In this document: positions 46,926-53,550 of the stretch, in pieces
How positions within the stretch are numbered: the stretch's first letter is position 1
Layout: every line of letters starts with the position of its first letter
Notes under the pieces: model-generated
Seen by the model: only the letters and a program-made list of their open reading frames with translations
Databases searched by the model: none
What the model was told of the DNA's origin: nothing
Program-made: the position numbers and the translations under genes
From: Cytophagales bacterium
Lineage (GTDB): Bacteria > Bacteroidota > Bacteroidia > Cytophagales > Spirosomataceae
Length of the DNA: 64,000 nucleotides
NCBI GenBank assembly: GCA_013298125.1
Contig: JAAFJP010000011.1
Coordinates: forward strand, 62,001-126,000
Direction: 5' to 3'

Positions 46926-46961
46926 CGTATTTTCTATTTTCAAAACCAAAGATATAAATTT

Positions 46962-48392
46962 TCAATATAAAACCCAAGTATCCTTAGAACCTCCCCCTTG
47001 TGAAGAATTTACAACTAACGACCCTTTCCGCAAAGCTACACGAGTAAGCCCCCCAGGAATCACCTCAACGCCATTTCCATAGAGAATGTACGGACGTAAA
47101 TCCACATGGCGACCTTCGGCGTGGTCATCAATCAGACAGGGAACTCTTGATAAAGAAATCGTTGGTTGAGCAATATAATTTCGTGGATTTGCCTTGATTC
47201 TTGCCTTGAAAATCTCTTGTTCTTCTTTGGTCGATTTTGGACCAATCAACATTCCATAACCGCCCGCTTCGTTGGCTTCTTTCACCACTAATTTTTCAAT
47301 ATTTTCTAAAACATATTTACAGTCATCTTCTTCTCCACAGATATAGGTTTCGACATTTGGCAAAATGGCATCTTCACCCAGATAGTATTTGATGATACGA
47401 GGAACATAGGCATAAATCACCTTATCGTCCGCAACACCCGTACCTGGGGCATTGGCAAGGGCGATTCTACCTTTTTTATACACCTCAAAAATCCCAGGAA
47501 TGCCAATCATCGAGCGTGGATTGAAGGCGGTTGGGTCGAGGAAAGTATCATCAATCCTTCGGTAAATCGTATCTACAATCTGAAAGCCTTTGGTCGTCCT
47601 CATTTTTACGTAACCATCGTGTACTACCAAATCACGAGCATCGACCAACTCAACACCCATTTGTTGTGCCAAATACGAATGCTCAAAATAGGCAGAATTA
47701 TAAATCCCAGGGGTTAAAACACACACCGTTGGATTGGGTCTGCCTGAGATATGCTGCAACATTTGGAGCAATTTATTTGGATAATCAGAGATGGATTGCA
47801 CACGAGTTTTACCCAAAACCTCTGGAAAAGTTCGCTTCAATAATTCCCGATTTTCGAGCATATACGACACGCCCGACGGGCAACGAAGATTGTCTTCCAA
47901 AACCATAAATTTACCATCATCACCCCGAATCAAATCCGTGCCTGTGATGTGTATATAGATGCCCTTGGGCGGACGAATGCCTATGCAAGGACGAAGGAAA
48001 TCTTTGGAAGTTTCAATCAATTCACGGGGAACTATGCCGTCTTTCAGAATCTTTTGGTCGTGATAAATATCGTCCAAAAACATATTTAAAGCCTGAATAC
48101 GTTGAATCAGCCCACGTTCTGTCCGTTTCCAGTCCTCAGCTTCGATGACTCTCGGGATTATATCAACGGGCATGATTCTTTCCGTACCTTCGTTTTCGGA
48201 ATAGACATTAAAAGTAATTCCCATTGCCATCAAAGAGCGTTCTGCGGCTTGATGTCGGCGGATAAATTCCTCTATTTTGAGTTGCTCCGTACGTTCCTTA
48301 AATGCCTCATAGCCCATACGGACATTGCCGTTTTCATCAAACATTTCATCGAAGAATCCTTCGGTATTATAATTGTCGTAACTGAAATTCAT
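46962..48392 (-). CDS. Circularly permuted ATP-grasp protein
   Basis: A 476-residue protein of the circularly permuted ATP-grasp family (DUF404/DUF407, CP_ATPgrasp_2 type). Landmarks: GFFDEMFDENGNVR at the start, IIPRVIEAEDWKRTERGLIQ, IRPPKGIYIHITGTDLIRG, EDNLRCPSGVSYMLENRELL and, at the end, RVPCLIDDHAEGRHVDLRPY and SSQGGGSKDTWVL. It probably forms a peptide-like bond by carboxylate-amine ligation, with an unknown product. In many bacteria such genes sit next to an alpha-E protein and a transglutaminase-like protease; those are absent here, at least immediately. It is divergent from tRNA-Arg. Confidence 0.92.
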   Translation of the reverse strand: MNFSYDNYNTEGFFDEMFDENGNVRMGYEAFKERTEQLKIEEFIRRHQAAERSLMAMGITFNVYSENEGTERIMPVDIIPRVIEAEDWKRTERGLIQRIQALNMFLDDIYHDQKILKDGIVPRELIETSKDFLRPCIGIRPPKGIYIHITGTDLIRGDDGKFMVLEDNLRCPSGVSYMLENRELLKRTFPEVLGKTRVQSISDYPNKLLQMLQHISGRPNPTVCVLTPGIYNSAYFEHSYLAQQMGVELVDARDLVVHDGYVKMRTTKGFQIVDTIYRRIDDTFLDPTAFNPRSMIGIPGIFEVYKKGRIALANAPGTGVADDKVIYAYVPRIIKYYLGEDAILPNVETYICGEEDDCKYVLENIEKLVVKEANEAGGYGMLIGPKSTKEEQEIFKARIKANPRNYIAQPTISLSRVPCLIDDHAEGRHVDLRPYILYGNGVEVIPGGLTRVALRKGSLVVNSSQGGGSKDTWVLY

Positions 48393-48581
48393 AGGTTCTA
48401 ATTTTCTTGTTTCTCTAATTTAGTAGATTTGTGGTGTTTTTCAAAATTTAATGTTTGGCGGAGGGTGAATTGAGGATAAATACTTAGAGATTGGCTACAC
48501 AGATAAGGCAGATTTTATCCGTGACAGGTGTCTTCACTTGTCAAATGAAACAAGAATAAAATGTTTTACATAAAATTCTAA
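48393..48581. other. Spacer upstream of the tRNA; no gene recognised
   Basis: No open frame of worth. It holds a TAGATTTG (48424-48431) that resembles a -7 box on the plus strand, without a well-spaced -33 box, and a small hairpin, GACAGGTG/CACTTGTC, near 48520-48540. Together with the hairpin at 48582-48616 these could form a short RNA gene, but support is weak. Confidence 0.3.
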
Positions 48582-48616
48582 AAATCAGTCAGTTGTAGAA
48601 CTGGCTGATTTTTTTT
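48582..48616 (+). terminator. Terminator-like hairpin with no obvious upstream gene
   Basis: AATCAGTCAGTT pairs with AACTGGCTGATT (one G-U pair), followed by eight T's on the plus strand (to 48616). The nearest upstream plus-strand gene is not seen within the preceding kilobases. It may protect the tRNA promoter from readthrough. Confidence 0.6.
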
Positions 48617-48637
48617 GTAATATTTTAAGGATTGGGA

Positions 48638-48668
48638 TTGGGATTTTAAAAATAAAGCCTTAATTTTG
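48638..48668 (+). promoter_or_regulatory. Promoter of tRNA-Arg
   Basis: TTG (48638-48640), a 20-nt spacer, TAATTTTG (48661-48668): a good match to the Bacteroidota promoter. The expected start is near 48675, 15 nt before the tRNA. Confidence 0.65.
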
Positions 48669-48689
48669 CAGTCCGAAATAACGGAAAAT

Positions 48690-48763
48690 GGTTTCGTAGC
48701 TCAATTGGATAGAGCATCTCACTACGGATGAGAAGGTTTGGGGTTCGAATCCCTACGAGATCA
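48690..48763 (+). tRNA. tRNA-Arg (anticodon ACG)
   Basis: A 74-nt cloverleaf. The acceptor stem GGTTTCG pairs with CGAGATC (with G-U pairs), discriminator A; D arm GCTC/GAGC; anticodon stem TCTCA/TGAGA around the loop CTACGGA, giving anticodon ACG; T arm TGGGG/CCCTA around TTCGAAT. No CCA is encoded. ACG is expected to be deaminated to ICG and read CGU, CGC and CGA. Confidence 0.93.
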
Positions 48764-48768
48764 CACTT

Positions 48769-48802
48769 AACCCTTCATACACTGTGTATGAAGGGTTTTT
48801 TA
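48769..48802 (+). terminator. Terminator of tRNA-Arg
   Basis: AACCCTTCATACAC / GTGTATGAAGGGTT (48769-48782 with 48784-48797) then a T run. Confidence 0.9.
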
Positions 48803-48819
48803 TTGAAATGGTGAGTAAG

Positions 48820-48878
48820 TGGGATAGTGAAAAATATTTTGAAAAAATCGAAAATATTTTTCACTATCCCATTTTTTT
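48820..48878 (+). terminator. Second, longer hairpin after the tRNA
   Basis: A perfect 21-bp stem (48820-48840 with 48851-48871, beginning TGGGATAGTG) with a 10-nt loop and seven T's. It lies beyond the tRNA terminator and before hsdM. The rest of the spacer to 49063 has no recognisable gene. Confidence 0.8.
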
Positions 48879-49063
48879 CTGAAATTGTAAGTAAATTTTA
48901 CTAATCTACCGAATTGTCTGAAAGATGATTCCTATCAAAACCATGAAATTAATAGACTCTTGTTCACCTTTGCCTCATTGCTTTTCTGATACTTTCCGTA
49001 TCAATTCTTAATTAATCAACTCATTTTTTATTTAAAATCATAGCGTGAAAGCACGCAAAGCGT

Positions 49064-50524
49064 ATGTTTGAACAAACTTTTAAAAATATTGACGACCTTC
49101 TTTACAAAGATTCAGGAGCGGATAGTGAATTGGATTATATCGGGCAGACTTCTTGGGTGATGTTTTTGCGATACCTTGACGAACTGGAACAGGACAAAGC
49201 TGACCAAGCTGAATTGGAAGGCAAAGAATACACGTATATCCTTGATGAAGAATACCGTTGGGGTACTTGGGCAATGCCTAAAAACGAAGACGGTAAATTA
49301 GATATTCATAAAGCTATGACGGGCGTTGATTTGGTGCAATTTGTGGATTTGAAATTGTTTCCTTACTTGGCTGGGTTCAAGTTGAAAAACATGGATAATC
49401 CTCAGACGATTCAGTATAAAATCGGTGAGATTTTCTCTGAACTCAAAAATAAAATTCAAAGTGGTTATAACCTCCGTGAGATTTTGGGTTATGCCGATGA
49501 ATTGCCTTTTCGGAGTAATACCGATAAGCACGAATTGAGTCATTTGTACGAAACGAAAATCAAAAATATGGGTAATGCAGGGCGTAATGGTGGACAATAC
49601 TACACGCCACGACCCCTTATCCGTGCGATGATTGCGGTGATTAAACCCAAAATTGGCGAGCGTATTTATGATGGTGCTGTCGGTTCGGCTGGCTTCCTTT
49701 GTGAGGCTTATGAATATTTGACCCGTGACCGTGAAAGCCTGACGACTACCGATTTGGAAACCCTCCAAACCAAGACTTTTTACGGAAAAGAGAAAAAGAA
49801 TTTGGCGTATATCATCGGGATTATGAACATGATTTTGCATGGTATTGAAGCCCCTAACATCATCCATACCAATACGTTGTCTGAAAATATTTCTCAGATT
49901 CAAGAGAAAGACCGTTACCATGTAATCTTCGCCAATCCTCCCTTTGGTGGAAAAGAACGCCCCGAAGTGCAACAGAATTTTGATATAAAAACGGGTGAAA
50001 CGGCTTTCCTTTTCTTACAACATTTTATCAAAAACTTGAAAGCGGGTGGTAGGGCTGCCATTGTGATTAAGAATACCTTTTTGAGTAATTCAGACAATGC
50101 TTCGGTATCGCTCAGAAAGCATTTATTAGAAACCTGTAACCTCCATACCGTGTTGGATATGCCCGCAGGTACGTTTACGGGTGCGGGTGTGAAAACGGTA
50201 ACGCTATTTTTTACCAAAGGAGAACCTACGCAAAGTGTTTGGTACTATCAGTTTGATGCAGGGCGAAGCATGGGTAAAACCAATGCTTTGAACGATGTGG
50301 ATATGCAGGAGTTTATTACGCTCCAAGCAACGAAACCCAACACAGAAAAAAGTTGGAGCATCAAGATTGCCGATGTACAAACGCATAACTACGACCTCAG
50401 CGTAAAGAACCCAAACACGCCCGAAGAAGCACCGCTAAGAAGCCCAATGGATATTTTGACAGAAATGCAAAGCCTTGATGTTGAGACAAATGAGATTTTA
50501 TTGACGATTAAAAATTTGATTTGA
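49064..50524 (+). CDS. hsdM: Type I restriction-modification DNA methyltransferase subunit
   Basis: A 486-residue N6-adenine methyltransferase. An N-terminal HsdM_N helical domain (about 1-140: MFEQTFKNIDDLLYKDSGAD, SWVMFLRYLDELE) is followed by the catalytic domain with motif I D203-GAVGSAGFL and motif IV N291-PPF (IFANPPFGGKERP). It works with HsdS and HsdR, which follow; two HsdM and one HsdS form the methylating enzyme that protects host DNA. First gene of the island, just downstream of tRNA-Arg and its terminators; the leader contains no clear promoter match. The gap to the next gene holds a hairpin. Confidence 0.97.
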   Translation: MFEQTFKNIDDLLYKDSGADSELDYIGQTSWVMFLRYLDELEQDKADQAELEGKEYTYILDEEYRWGTWAMPKNEDGKLDIHKAMTGVDLVQFVDLKLFPYLAGFKLKNMDNPQTIQYKIGEIFSELKNKIQSGYNLREILGYADELPFRSNTDKHELSHLYETKIKNMGNAGRNGGQYYTPRPLIRAMIAVIKPKIGERIYDGAVGSAGFLCEAYEYLTRDRESLTTTDLETLQTKTFYGKEKKNLAYIIGIMNMILHGIEAPNIIHTNTLSENISQIQEKDRYHVIFANPPFGGKERPEVQQNFDIKTGETAFLFLQHFIKNLKAGGRAAIVIKNTFLSNSDNASVSLRKHLLETCNLHTVLDMPAGTFTGAGVKTVTLFFTKGEPTQSVWYYQFDAGRSMGKTNALNDVDMQEFITLQATKPNTEKSWSIKIADVQTHNYDLSVKNPNTPEEAPLRSPMDILTEMQSLDVETNEILLTIKNLI

Positions 50525-50532
50525 TGCTGATT

Positions 50533-50568
50533 GGACAAATTGTGCAACGCACCGTTGCACATTTGTCC
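50533..50568. repeat. Hairpin between hsdM and yhcG
   Basis: GGACAAATTGTGCAACG (50533-50549) pairs with CGTTGCACATTTGTCC (50553-50568), one bulge, with outer GCTGATT/GATTAGC partly continuing the stem. There is no U-run, so it is not an obvious terminator. Confidence 0.75.
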
Positions 50569-50593
50569 TGATTAGCTTGACAAGAAATAGCAA

Positions 50594-51613
50594 ATGGAAA
50601 ACAAACCCACTTTACAAAATAATCTTTTACTCACTGACGTACTGGCTATTTTGCAAACAGCCAGACAAAAAGCATACAGTGCCGTCAATACGGCTATGGT
50701 GCAAGCCTATTGGTTGATGGGCAAACGGATTGTGGAAGAAGAACAAAAAGGAGAGCAAAAGGCTGTTTATGGAGAGGCATTACTTAAAAATCTGTCAGTA
50801 GCATTAACGGCTGAATTGGGAAAAGGATTTTCGTATGCCAATCTTAGAAATTTTAGACAATTCTATCTCACTTATCCTGATGCTGAGATTTGCTACGCAG
50901 TGTGTAGCAAATTGACATGGAGTCATAATCGCCTGATAATGAGAGTAGAAAATCCTGATGCAAGAAATTATTATTTGGAAGAATGTGCCAATCAAAATTG
51001 GAGTACACGCACCTTAGAACGAAATATCAATACTTTTTACTACCAAAGGTTATTGTCTTCGCAACAAAAACAGGATATACAAACGCCCGAAAAAACGGAC
51101 GTAAATGATTTTATCAAAGACCCTTACGTTTTTGAGTTTTTGAATATCCCCGAACCTTTTGCTACCTTAGAAAAAGACATAGAAAGTGCCTTGATTGAAA
51201 ATTTGCAGGCTTTTTTGTTGGAATTGGGTAAAGGCTTTTCGTTTGTGGGAAGACAATTTAGAATTTCTACCGAAACGAGCCACTACTTTATTGACCTTGT
51301 TTTTTATAATTATTTACTCAAATGTTTTGTGCTTTTTGACCTAAAAACAACCAAACTGAGCCACCAAGATACGGGGCAAATGGATATGTATATCCGTATG
51401 TTTGACGACCTCAAAAAACAAGATAACGACAACCCTACCATTGGGATAATACTCTGTGCCGAAAAAGATGAAACCGTTGTGAAATACAGTATTTTGAAAG
51501 AACACAAGCAACTATTTGCTACTAAATATATGCCCTATTTGCCCACAGAAGAAGAACTAATTGCGGAAATAGCCCGTGAAAAACGATTGATTCAAGAAAA
51601 AAATGACAAATAA
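50594..51613 (+). CDS. YhcG/DUF1016-family PDDEXK nuclease
   Basis: A 339-residue protein with an N-terminal DUF1016_N helical domain (TAMVQAYWLMGKRIVEEEQK, ELGKGFSYANLRNFRQFYL, LTWSHNRLIMRVENPDARNY) and a C-terminal nuclease domain (about 200-320): SHYFIDLVFYNYLLKC, then FVLFDLKTTKLSHQDTGQMD, with D and D-x-K as the likely catalytic set. YhcG proteins are frequent passengers in type I restriction loci. Their activity is mostly unproven; a defence or DNA-repair role is inferred. It overlaps the start of hsdS by 11 nt, so they are translationally coupled. Confidence 0.93.
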   Translation: MENKPTLQNNLLLTDVLAILQTARQKAYSAVNTAMVQAYWLMGKRIVEEEQKGEQKAVYGEALLKNLSVALTAELGKGFSYANLRNFRQFYLTYPDAEICYAVCSKLTWSHNRLIMRVENPDARNYYLEECANQNWSTRTLERNINTFYYQRLLSSQQKQDIQTPEKTDVNDFIKDPYVFEFLNIPEPFATLEKDIESALIENLQAFLLELGKGFSFVGRQFRISTETSHYFIDLVFYNYLLKCFVLFDLKTTKLSHQDTGQMDMYIRMFDDLKKQDNDNPTIGIILCAEKDETVVKYSILKEHKQLFATKYMPYLPTEEELIAEIAREKRLIQEKNDK

Positions 51614-52823
51614 CATGAGAAAAGGATGGGAAATAAAAAGGCTAAAAGAAGTTTGTGAAAAAATTACAGATGGTACTCATCAAACGCCTACATATTTTGA
51701 TAGTGGATATATTTTCCTATCATCAGGAAATGTAACAAGTGGAATAATCAATTGGGATAAAATCAAATACATAGATGAACAGCAACATTTAGAAATGCAA
51801 AAGAGGGTATCTCCTAAAATTAATGACATCCTTTTAGCTAAAAATGGGACTACTGGGGTTGCTGCAATGGTTGATAGAGATGTAGATTTTGACATATACG
51901 TTAGCCTTGCATTATTACGACCAATAAAGGTTATAACTCCGCATTATTTACTGTATTTTATCAACTCACCACTGGCAAAAGCACAATTTAATAGTAGGCT
52001 AAAAGGTGCAGGAGTACCAAATCTTCATTTAAACGAGATTAGGGAGGTTGAAATTCCTTTTCCAAATGACAAAAAAGAACAACAACGCATTGTCTCTATT
52101 TTAGATGAAGCCTTTTCTTCTATTGAGCAAGCCAAAGAGAATTTGCAACGCAATTTGCAAAATGCCAAAGAGCTTTTTCAGAGTGAAATGAATAGTATTT
52201 TTACGAATAAAGGTGAGGGGTGGGAAGAGAAAAAGTTGGGAGAAGTTTGTGAAACAATTTCTGATGGAGACCATCAACCACCTCCAAAAACAGAAGAAGG
52301 AGTACCTTTTATAACAATTTCCAATATTAACAAAGAAACAAATCGAATTGATTTCTCACATACATATAATGTTTCGACAGAATATTTTGAAAAGATAAAA
52401 CCGAATAGAAAGCCTCAAAAAGGGGATGTTTTATATACGGTAACAGGCTCATACGGTATTCCAGTTTTAATAGACTTTGAAAAAAATTTTTGTTTCCAAC
52501 GCCACATTGGTTTAATACGTCCAAGTAATAAACTTGATAAACAATTTCTATTTTACTGGATTTTATCTCCAAATTGTTTTAGGCAAGCTCACGACACTGC
52601 CACAGGGACAGCACAAAAAACGGTATCACTTAATTCTTTGAGAAGTTTTAAAATAAGTGTTCCAAACCTCGAAACCCAACAAAAAATTGTCCAACAACTC
52701 GACAAATTATCAACCGAGACGAAGCGATTAGAGGCGATGTATCAGCAGAAATTGGATGCTTTGGAGGAATTGAAGAAGAGTATTTTGCAGAAGGCTTTTA
52801 GTGGGGAGTTGTCTGAACGGTGA
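51603..52823 (+). CDS. hsdS: Type I restriction-modification specificity subunit
   Basis: A 406-residue protein with two target recognition domains. Each opens with a similar signature: GWEIKRLKEVCEKITDGTHQ (near residue 8) and GWEEKKLGEVCETISDGDHQ (near 206). Each ends in a long coiled-coil spacer (NDKKEQQRIVSILDEAFSSI and ETQQKIVQQLDKLSTETKRL). The TRDs read the two halves of the bipartite recognition site, which cannot be deduced here. The last residues (LSER) and stop codon come from the TGTCTGAAC palindrome family. The start could also be MRKGWE, four codons later. Confidence 0.95.
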   Translation: MTNNMRKGWEIKRLKEVCEKITDGTHQTPTYFDSGYIFLSSGNVTSGIINWDKIKYIDEQQHLEMQKRVSPKINDILLAKNGTTGVAAMVDRDVDFDIYVSLALLRPIKVITPHYLLYFINSPLAKAQFNSRLKGAGVPNLHLNEIREVEIPFPNDKKEQQRIVSILDEAFSSIEQAKENLQRNLQNAKELFQSEMNSIFTNKGEGWEEKKLGEVCETISDGDHQPPPKTEEGVPFITISNINKETNRIDFSHTYNVSTEYFEKIKPNRKPQKGDVLYTVTGSYGIPVLIDFEKNFCFQRHIGLIRPSNKLDKQFLFYWILSPNCFRQAHDTATGTAQKTVSLNSLRSFKISVPNLETQQKIVQQLDKLSTETKRLEAMYQQKLDALEELKKSILQKAFSGELSER

Positions 52824-53050
52824 TTCGTTGTGAAATTGTCTGAACTGTGATTTTTTTGATTTTTTTGATTACTATGTTTGAATCAAAAAAATCACATAAA
52901 TCACAAGAATCACAGTTAAGACAGAAATCAGAAAAATCACGGAAATCACAAGAATCACAGTTAAGACAGAAATCAGAAAAAAGTCACATAAATCATACAA
53001 ATCATAACGGTGCGACGTTTCGCAATCACAGTTAAGACAGAAATCACAAT
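52808..53050. repeat. TGTCTGAACTGTGATT repeat cluster before the GxxExxY gene
   Basis: Two left arms (TGTCTGAACGGTGATT at 52810 and TGTCTGAACTGTGATT at 52837) are followed by three right-arm ends, AATCACAGTTAAGACAG (near 52908, 52954 and 53024), spaced by AAATCA/AAATCAC words. The first left arm overlaps the hsdS stop codon. A small open frame (52847-53035) inside is only a translation of the repeat. Confidence 0.85.
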
Positions 53051-53065
53051 TTAAAAAGAAACAAA

Positions 53066-53473
53066 ATGATAAACGAGCAGTACAAATATTCGGAACTGAC
53101 TTCCAAGATTATCGGTTGTGCCATGACGGTTCATAAAGCGTTAGGAAATGGCTTTCAAGAGGTTATTTATCAAAGAGCATTGGCAATTGAAATGCGTTTG
53201 GCAGGAATTACGTTTAACCGAGAGTTTGAAATGCCCATTTTTTATCGAGAAGAACATATAGGCACAAGGCGTGTCGATTTTTTAGTAGAAGGGGTAATTT
53301 CTGTTGAATTAAAAGCAATCTTTAAGTTAGAGGATGTACATTACGCCCAAGCCATTAATTATTTAGAAGCCTATAATCTTGAAATTGGACAGCTAATAAA
53401 TTTCGGAGGAACAAGCCTGGATTTTAAAAGACTTACCAATAAAAAATATAAACCATTGATTGTAAGTAATTGA
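53066..53473 (+). CDS. GxxExxY-family putative nuclease
   Basis: A 135-residue protein with the family hallmark GNGFQEVIY (G-x2-E-x2-Y) preceded by IIGCAMTVHKAL, and with a PD-(D/E)XK-like core: VDFLVEGVISVELKAI (D ... E-x-K), then HYAQAINYLEAYNLEIGQLI and the FGGTSLDFKRL end. The family (TIGR04256) is common in Bacteroidota and has no proven function; the fold suggests a nuclease. Here it lies inside the type I restriction operon and is bracketed by inverted copies of one palindrome family (left arms before 53050, a right arm at 53533-53549), so it may have arrived as cargo and not as part of the restriction system. Confidence 0.9.
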   Translation: MINEQYKYSELTSKIIGCAMTVHKALGNGFQEVIYQRALAIEMRLAGITFNREFEMPIFYREEHIGTRRVDFLVEGVISVELKAIFKLEDVHYAQAINYLEAYNLEIGQLINFGGTSLDFKRLTNKKYKPLIVSN

Positions 53474-53506
53474 TAATCAAAATATTAAATTGTTAATACA
53501 CTATTT

Positions 53507-53549
53507 TCATAGTAATCAAAAGAATCAAATAAATCATAGTTCAGACAAT
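53507..53549. repeat. Right arm of the TGTCTGAACTATGATT palindrome at the start of hsdR
   Basis: AATCAAAAGAATCAAATAAATC.. (words only) leading to ATCATAGTTCAGACAATT, ending just before the hsdR start codon at 53551. It is the inverse of the left arms at 52810 and 52837, on the other side of the GxxExxY gene. Confidence 0.85.
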
Positions 53550-53550
53550 T

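Noticed and set aside
48690-48763. Attachment site at the 3' end of tRNA-Arg
   Set aside because: No second copy of the tRNA end was seen around the far side of the island and no integrase gene is present in the window.
49667-49700. Unusual HsdM motif I (DGAVGSAGFL instead of DPACGSGGFL) as a sign of an inactive methylase
   Set aside because: I recall this variant as normal for this branch of HsdM, and the NPPF motif is intact.
49298-49972. 224-codon open frame opposite hsdM
   Set aside because: Antisense to conserved HsdM motifs, with no recognisable features of its own.
50888-50912. Palindrome ATTTGCTAC...TGTAGCAAAT inside yhcG, a possible inserted repeat
   Set aside because: The encoded stretch (CYAVCSKLTWSHNR) matches the normal course of the YhcG family as I know it, so it is probably ordinary coding sequence.
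52847-53035. Small open frame of 62 codons rich in Lys, Ser and Gln
   Set aside because: It is a translation of the AAATCAC/TTAAGACAG repeat cluster; it has repeated peptide words, no family resemblance and lies wholly inside the repeat.
52900-53045. CRISPR-like array (three spaced AATCACAGTTAAGACAG copies)
   Set aside because: Repeats are short and imperfect, spacers are themselves repeats of AAATCA words, and there are no cas genes; it belongs to a palindrome family.
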